From the NCBI GenBank assembly GCA_947172415.1, contig OX359196.1, positions 7,521,901-7,585,900 on the forward strand: a stretch of 64,000 nucleotides of DNA. The letters run 5' to 3'. Position numbers and translations under genes: made by a program. Below are positions 57,273 to 64,000 of the stretch, in pieces (the first letter of the stretch is position 1; each line of letters starts with the position of its first letter). This DNA comes from Chondrosia reniformis. Taxonomy: Eukaryota > Porifera > Demospongiae > Chondrillida > Chondrillidae. Under the pieces are notes generated by a model, which worked only from the letters and a program-made list of their open reading frames with translations, made no database searches and was not told the origin of the DNA.

Positions 57273-60200
57273 ATGCTCACATTGTTGCAAGGAGTAATCC
57301 TTATTTTCTTGAGATGTCTGGTTGCAAGAGGTACGTGCCGTGACACGGTCGACAGTAATATTTTGTGTTGTTTTCATTTTGCTTAAGCACCCACGAGCTA
57401 AGATAAAACACTTAAGCTTTCAAAGGCTAGTCGCGAATTGACCGCGTTAGTTAAATACTTAGCTGGGGTCGCTAAGGGTTGGAGGTCCAGTCTGGACTTG
57501 GAAGGGCCGCCCGTTTCCGAATCAGTAAGCATCAACGAGGTAGCCTAGCCAGTAGTGTAAGGTCAACTTTCACAGCCAAATCGGCAGATATACAAAGAAT
57601 ACACAGAGCGCTATTTGTAGTAAAGCTTTGTCTGTGATGGACACCCGCAAGGTTGTGTTATTTCGCTGTACCCGCATGGCCTATTTAGAAGTAGTGAAAT
57701 ATACTGTGTTCCCCATTGATTGCTTTGTACATATCTTCCTTCTTCCGAAGTCTTTCTGGTGAACATTCTATATTGTAAAGGAATACTAGTGTAATGGGGA
57801 GGTATCAGATATATAGTGTATAGTACAGTACTCACATGGTTACCATGGTTACATGGCCACTGCCCTAGCAACCTTAGGATGGTTACCAAATGTTTCTGTT
57901 GTCAGTTAATCTATGACTTCCCATGTTGAAATAGAGTGCATACATAAGGATACTCTCTTCTACAAGGTTACTCTAGAAGACATGAATCAAGAGTTGAAAT
58001 ACGTATGTATATATGTATGCTTAGAGAAACTCTATGAAGTACATGTTTAATGACTGGATGAGGGAGATGGTGTTGCACAGCTTCTCTGTAGCCATTTTAT
58101 TGCTATTGATCTTGCTAATGAGTATGTGTGTATGTAATTGCTAAATTCAGTGGTTTAATGGTTAACGCTTGTATTTTCACTTGTCATGTAAAATGGATGC
58201 GTAATATCGCAGACTGTGAAAATGATATGAACTATGTTTGCACACACTAGCAATACCTCTTGCATTCTAGGTTGACTTGTACTTTCAAATGCTGATCATT
58301 CTTGAGTTGTATGTGTACTAAGATACTCCACTAATGGGATTCTAATTGTACGTACATACTTCAACTGTTAACAGCTGGTGGGAATTAGGTGTTGCAATAT
58401 CTAGAGCTGATTTCAGTGTGTGTCTCCAGTTCAGAAACAATAGATTGCTCTCCATGCCCCTTAACCAAATGATGGTTTGTGACACTCCTCATCCATACGT
58501 ACTATGTGTGTATTTGTGAAAGGATTGCACTGTTCTATCTTGTGATGGTGGAGTGACCAGTTGACTGTGTGTGTGTGGACACGAGATCCATAGGAGCACC
58601 CATACAGTAGTTGAGTGTTTCTTACAAAGATGTCGTAACAACTGAAGATGTCTGTTTCCTTGTCTTGCTCTGAAATATGTACGTACGTACATATTCAATC
58701 AGAGGCTTTGAAGCTGCAGACAGCCATTTCCTGAAATATAAGTAGTTCCGTGGTACTTGGCATGTCAAGTAGCTGTTTCTAATTAGCTCTCCTCTGTCTT
58801 TGGGAAGGCTCAAAATGGGTTGTGCGCTCCAACTGTCATATATTTTATGTAATTGTACAAGTCTTTTTGATTAAATTCATTATTATTGTATATCCATGTT
58901 ATTGTTTATGAAATAGTTGGGGAGTTGCTTAATGATAGTAGGTATACACAGTTGGTTTTAAGACACAACCATAGCATGTTCTAATGATAAGTAACCATTC
59001 AAGTTGTCTGTGAGAAATGATTAAAAGAACATTAAACAATTAGACTTTCCTATGTCTTGCCATTTTCACCTTGTATGCATGCTTCAAAGATAACCTTTGC
59101 CAGTAATGGTGCGGCTGCTTGGATATATATTATGAGACCACACCCCTCAGATATGGACACACATATGGCGCTGTATGTGTGTATTATTGTGTTATAGTTT
59201 GGTACATGGGTCAAGGTAGGGGGATTCCCCCAGCTTATCAGTCTCCTCCTGAACCACAATATCCACTGCCTACTCCCCTCAAGTGGGACCCCTGCATGCT
59301 TGTGTCAGAGTGGAGACTAAACAGCAATCAATGGAATCAATTAGTGCTTGATTGGCTTCCTGAGGGAATGGATAAACTTTACCATTTTGAGGGAAATGTC
59401 TGACCTCTTTCTGACCTCTTTCTGACCTCTTTCTGACCTTTCTGACAACCTGCCCAAGAGGTGTTTTCACAGATTATGATCATTGCTCTGTTAAGGCTTC
59501 ATTAGTGTCATGGATTGGGCAACTTTAACAGCCTCTTTTGATGGTCAAGTAGACACAATTTGCTTGCAATGTGAACCTTATATACTTTGTAGTGAACACA
59601 AGAATGACCCTAAATGTATTTACATATACAACATCTCTGTATCTTACAGCTATTGGACTATGATAGAATCTTTTACACATATATATATACGTACTTATGT
59701 GTTACATGTATTATGTATGTACACTCTTTCTATAGGAGCTGCATGGTAGGTAGCTACGTAGGTTGTGTGTGTGTATTTATTGGTGACTGTTGCTGTAGTA
59801 GTCTTTCAATGTACGTACGTATGTCTTTCTACAGGTCTTGAAGGAACAGCCTATTTCAATAGTGAAGGAATCAGAGGAAATGTTAAATTTGAACAATCCC
59901 GTGAGGATGAGTCTGTCACAGTAGTGGTAGACCTGAATGGGCTTTCCAATGGCAGCTACTCCTGGAGTATTCACACATACCCTCTGGATCTCACTCTGGA
60001 GCCTTGCAGTATGGACGTCTTTGGTCAAGTGTTTGATCCGTATGATACACTTAAGATGGGAGGCTGTAACCAGAGTAACGTTACCAACTGTGCGCTAGGC
60101 AACCTGACTGCACTTGTGGGACCTCTCAATACCTCCCTTACTACAAGTGTGCTTCAAGATCCATTTTCACTTTTTTCTTTAAACAGTGTCATTGGTAGGT

Positions 60201-62809
60201 CTCTTGTGATTGAACTACCAAATATGGTATTCATATGTGCTAATATTGAGCCACCTGAAGGAACAATCCGAGGGATTTCCCCATTTCGATATCAACAAAT
60301 AAAACGCATATATGGTAATATATGGTTTTGGGAAATCCCCGCTCTGTCCCTAACATCTGTGTATGTTTCCCTCTCCAAGCCTGAGGACTCCTCCGGTCAC
60401 ACCTGGCATGTTCATGAGGAAGCTGTAGGATCAGGCAGCTGTGATGAGGCCGGAGGACATTATGATCCTCTGGGGGCCAATGGGACCTCTGGGTACAATT
60501 GCTCTTCACTAAACCAGTCCACTTGTGAGGTGGGAGACTTGGCTGGAAAGTCTTCAACCCTCTCCTTTCATGATGGATTGTCTCGTCTGTTCTACCAGGA
60601 CAGCCAACTTCCATTAATAGAGAGACATGGGGCTACAATATTGAACCGCTCAGTCGTCGTTCATAATGCAAATGGCGACCCTAAGAGGGTGGATTGTGCA
60701 GACATTGTGCGTTTCCCCGTCCGGTCTGCCAAAGCAGAGTTTGATACTGGAAATATTACAGGTGCCATATTGTTACAGCAAAGGTCACCATATGAGCACA
60801 CAACTGTGAACTTTAACCTGACCGGGCTTTCCAACATAAAAAACATAAAAATAATAGAAAGCTGCCGTCAAGATGACTTGTTTAATCCAAATGGTCGGGT
60901 ACCTCCAGTGGGAGACTTGGGTGAAAGGCTTTTTCTCCCCGGAATGCCTGACCCGAGTATGCCGTACGAGGACCCACTTCTTCCATTGTTTGGTCAGCAT
61001 AGTGTGTTGGGTTGGAGTGTGGTACTGGAGGAGGCTGATGGTAGCAGACTGGCCTGCTCCAGCATAACCCGCACCGGTCCTGTTGTGATCCTGCAGGCTG
61101 TGTTCAAGCTGAATGGCCTTGAAGGAACATTGGTCTTTACACAGCTCCAAGATGATCCACTCTCTGAAACTACAATTGTGCTTGAGGCTCCTCCTAAGAA
61201 CGCCTCATCCACACAACTCCCTTCCGATTCTGAAGGTCCAGTTACTAGCACTGTTGTAGTCCCTCCTGGCACCAGTGAGAGGAGTATGGTAACCATGGCA
61301 ACATCAACAGTAGTAGTGGACACCTCAGTAAGGATAGTATCTGCTGTCTCTAGTATGCTTACCTCCAGTCAAGAGGCTACACCTTCCTCATCTACCTCAA
61401 CAGTGGCCATGTTATCCTCCTCCAGTCCAGATGGCCCCTCCCCCAGCACAGGTGGCCCCTCCCCCAGTCTAGGTGGCCCCTCCCCCAGCATAGATGGCCC
61501 CTCCCCCAGCATAGGTGGCCCCTCCCCCAGCACAGGTGGCCCCTCCCCCAGCATAGGTGGCCCCTCCCCCAGCATAGGTGGCCCCTCCCCCAGCACAGGT
61601 GGCCCCTCCTCCAGTCTAGATAGATCCTCCTCTTCTGAGGTACAAGAAGGGTCTACTGGTTCAATATCCTCTTCTGGGACATCGAGTCAAAGTTCAGAAG
61701 TGACATCATCTACCGCCACCACATCCCTGTTCTCTTCTTTGAATGCTGTAGCTAGTAGCACTTCTGTGTCTACTGACAGTTCTGTTCTGCCCAAGAACCC
61801 ATCCTCGCAGCTCAGCTCTGTCAGCATTAGCGTCACTACTTCTGCTACCTCACCTTCCATATCTGAGGCTGTGCAGTCATCATCAGAAGATGAGACGTCC
61901 TCAGTTCCAGACATTTCCAATGCAGCCACTCAACAGTCAGCCATGTCGTCAAATTCCATTAGGTCCTCCCCCACTACGTTGTTGGAGATCACACCCACAT
62001 TTTCTGTGACAGTCTCACCATCCAGTTCTGTTCAAACTGCTCCAGATATGTCCACTTCATTGCCAGTCCCTGGTAGGAGGAAGAGACTACTTCTCTCAAA
62101 GGTTGACCAGCGTCCTTCAGTCTCCAGGAAGACAAAGAGACAGGTAGATATGTTGTCATGGAGCATCCGACCTTCCTGTGAAGATGGAGTCCCTGAGAGT
62201 CCCAGTGGATGTGCAGTGGACACACCTCTGGCTTGTGACCTCGGAGATTTGGAAGGGAAGCATGGATCACTGGTCCCTGATGGATCCCCCTACAGAGTGT
62301 TTAATGACCCCTACCTACCCCTAACTGGAGAGAATGGAAGTAAGACAGTTGTTATAGTCTATCGGTACTTGTATACATATGTACATAGTAAGGATATGTA
62401 TACATGTGCATATATACTAATACTATATATGTGTAGATGTACGTACAAGTGTGTGTTAAAGTTACCAACCTGTGTATCTGTTTGATAGTTGATGGATCAG
62501 TTTTAGTGTTAGAAATGTCTGGAAGAAGCACTTGTGTTTCAATCCAACCTTTACCCGCAACTCCTTCCACCCCAAGTGCTTCTTCTACTCCAACACCACC
62601 TCCTCCTTCTCCTCCCACTACAGGTAAGTGTTGATGTACTATGTACTCACTTATTGTGTACATATCCATGACAGAACCTATACATATGTATTTACACTCG
62701 AGTGGTGTCATTGTTGCTGTATGAATACGTCCCCAAGGAGCTTAACCCATCTACCCAGCAGCAATATACTACTTTATTGTGCACACCATCATCGCTAGAT
62801 GTACTGTGT
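57273..62809 (+). CDS. secreted SOD-repeat protein with mucin-like insert (3' end beyond window)
   Basis: Exons 57273-57330 (signal peptide, MLTLLQGVILIFLRCLVARG), 59835-62339, 62489-62623 and 62703-62809, all in phase; the gene continues to the right. The big exon carries several Cu/Zn-superoxide-dismutase-like domains. The second keeps all four copper ligands: H211 and H213 in WHVHEEA, H228 in GGHYDP, H296 in VVVHNAN, with the 15-residue 213-228 spacing of SOD1. The zinc histidines are absent (EVGDL where SOD1 has HVGDL), which points to a copper-only SOD. Flanking domains have lost the ligands (SIHTYP; VVLEEADGSRLAC). The last domain is split by about 270 Ser/Thr/Pro residues with nine GGPSPSI-type heptads and two furin-like sites (GRRKR, RKTKR). 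Such copper-only SOD-repeat proteins are known from marine invertebrates. Exon 4 begins the LLYEYVPKE module. Confidence 0.82.
57331..59834 (+). other. 2.5 kb first intron of the SOD-repeat gene
   Basis: Runs from the donor GTACGTGC after the signal-peptide exon to the acceptor CTTTCTACAG. It contains a short 11-bp tandem repeat (CTGACCTCTTT, 59399-59440) and a 94-residue open frame at 59119-59403 of no recognised family. No other gene was seen. Confidence 0.55.
61432..61625 (+). repeat. 21-bp coding repeat (GGPSPSI/T heptads)
   Basis: About nine in-frame copies of GGTGGCCCCTCCCCCAGCAT plus A inside the mucin-like insert of the SOD-repeat gene. The reverse strand also stays open through it, but that is a shadow. 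Confidence 0.94.
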
Positions 62810-64000
62810 GTACGTACGTATATATATGGTCCATCTCTTATCCTAGGACCTACTGTGTGTACATACGTATATGTATGGTCCATCTCTTATCCTAGGACCT
62901 ACTGTGTGTACATACGTATATGTATGGTCCATCTCTTATCCTAGGACCTACTGTGTGTACATACGTATATGTATGGTCCATCTCTTATCCTAGGACCTAC
63001 TGTGTGTACATACATATATATATGGTCCATCTCTTATCCTAGGACCTACTGTGTGTACATACGTATATATATGGTCCATCTCTTATCCTAGGACCTACTG
63101 TGTGTACATACATATATGTATGGTCCATCTCTTATCCTAGGACCTACTGTGTGTACATACGTATATGTATGGTCCATCTCTTATCCTAGGACCTACTGTG
63201 TGTACATACATATATGTATGGTCCATCTCTTATCCTAGGACCTACTGTGTGTACATACATATATGTATGGTCCATCTCTTATCCTAGGACCTACTGTGTG
63301 TACATACGTATATGTATGGTCCATCTCTTATCCTAGGACCTACTGTGTGTACATACGTATATGTATGGTCCATCTCTTATCCTAGGACCTACTGTGTGTA
63401 CATACATATATGTATGGTCCATCTCTTATCCTAGGACCTACTGTGTGTACATACATATATGTATGGTCCATCTCTTATCCTAGGACCTACTGTGTGTACA
63501 TACGTATATGTATGGTCCATCTCTTATCCTAGGACCTACTGTGTGTACATACATATATGTATGGTCCATCTCTTATCCTAGGACCTACTGTGTGTACATA
63601 CATATATGTATGGTCCATCTCTTATCCTAGGACCTACTGTGTGTACATACGTATATGTATGGTCCATCTCTTATCCTAGGACCTACTGTGTGTACATACA
63701 TATATATATGGTCCATCTCTTATCCTAGGACCTACTGTGTGTACATACGTATATATATGGTCCATCTCTTATCCTAGGACCTACTGTGTGTACATACATA
63801 TATATATGGTCCATCTCTTATCCTAGGACCTACTGTGTGTACATACATATATGTATGGTCCATCTCTTATCCTAGGACCTACTGTGTGTACATACATATA
63901 TATATGGTCCATCTCTTATCCTAGGACCTACTGTGTGTACATACGTATATATATGGTCCATCTCTTATCCTAGGACCTACTGTGTGTACATACGTATATA
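62800..64000. repeat. 49-bp minisatellite starting at the exon 4 donor, to window end
   Basis: About 24 copies of a 49-bp unit (TACTGTGTGTACATACGTAT then ATGTATGGTCCATCTCTTATCCTAGGACC). The first unit overlaps the end of exon 4 and its donor (CTAGATGTACTGTGT then GTACGT). Units vary chiefly at ACATACG/ACATACA and GTATG/ATATG. The array continues past the right edge. Confidence 0.95.

Noticed and set aside
59119-59403. 94-residue open frame in the SOD-repeat intron, with PPAYQSPPEPQYPLP
   Set aside because: No recognisable family, no good acceptor and donor pair in phase with the flanking exons; possibly an unrecognised alternative exon but not supportable.
60994-61323. Minus-strand frames opposite the SOD-repeat exon
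   Set aside because: Shadows of a 2.5 kb plus-strand exon whose SOD motifs and splice phases are clear.

Overview
The window looks like nuclear DNA of an early-branching animal, most likely a sponge. Genes are intron-dense with mostly short GT-AG introns. The gene set is animal-type: ARAP with its full five-PH architecture, an Ig/fibronectin-III receptor, ubinuclein and ZnT9. Introns are packed with minisatellites, and there are no bacterial operons. The species call is an inference; the gene calls come from exon-by-exon reading of both strands.

Layout: a possible 3' gene end (1-430, +); an intronless GNAT acetyltransferase (666-1211, +); SLC30A9/ZnT9 (1630-5727, -), divergent from ubinuclein (6089-11571, +); a roughly 20 kb ARAP gene (12382-32814, -) holding SAM, five PH, ArfGAP, ankyrin-like, RhoGAP and RA segments, and carrying a 3 kb 41-bp satellite in one intron; the WD-repeat gene PAK1IP1 (35923-40041, +), divergent from ARAP; an Ig/FN3 type I receptor whose tail has an ITAM-spaced tyrosine pair (40894-43773, +); ST13/Hip (44332-51250, +); a secreted subtilase with a repeat-type C-terminal domain (51404-56476, +); and a secreted SOD-repeat, mucin-like protein running off the right end (57273-62809 and beyond, +).

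The genes do not form one pathway. ZnT9 (mitochondrial zinc), UBN (H3.3 deposition), ARAP (Arf/Rho signalling), PAK1IP1 (ribosome biogenesis) and ST13 (Hsp70 co-chaperone) are housekeeping or signalling genes. The right third is a secreted/cell-surface group: Ig receptor, subtilase and SOD-repeat protein. The last two share a small LLYEY-PKE module placed after a Ser/Pro linker.

The most unusual feature is genomic. At least four minisatellites start exactly on a splice site and copy it many times (UBN 3' splice site; ARAP, ST13 and SOD-repeat 5' splice sites). Two other 21-bp arrays are coding and stay in frame. A dispersed repeat family of about 200-250 bp recurs in introns and intergenic DNA.
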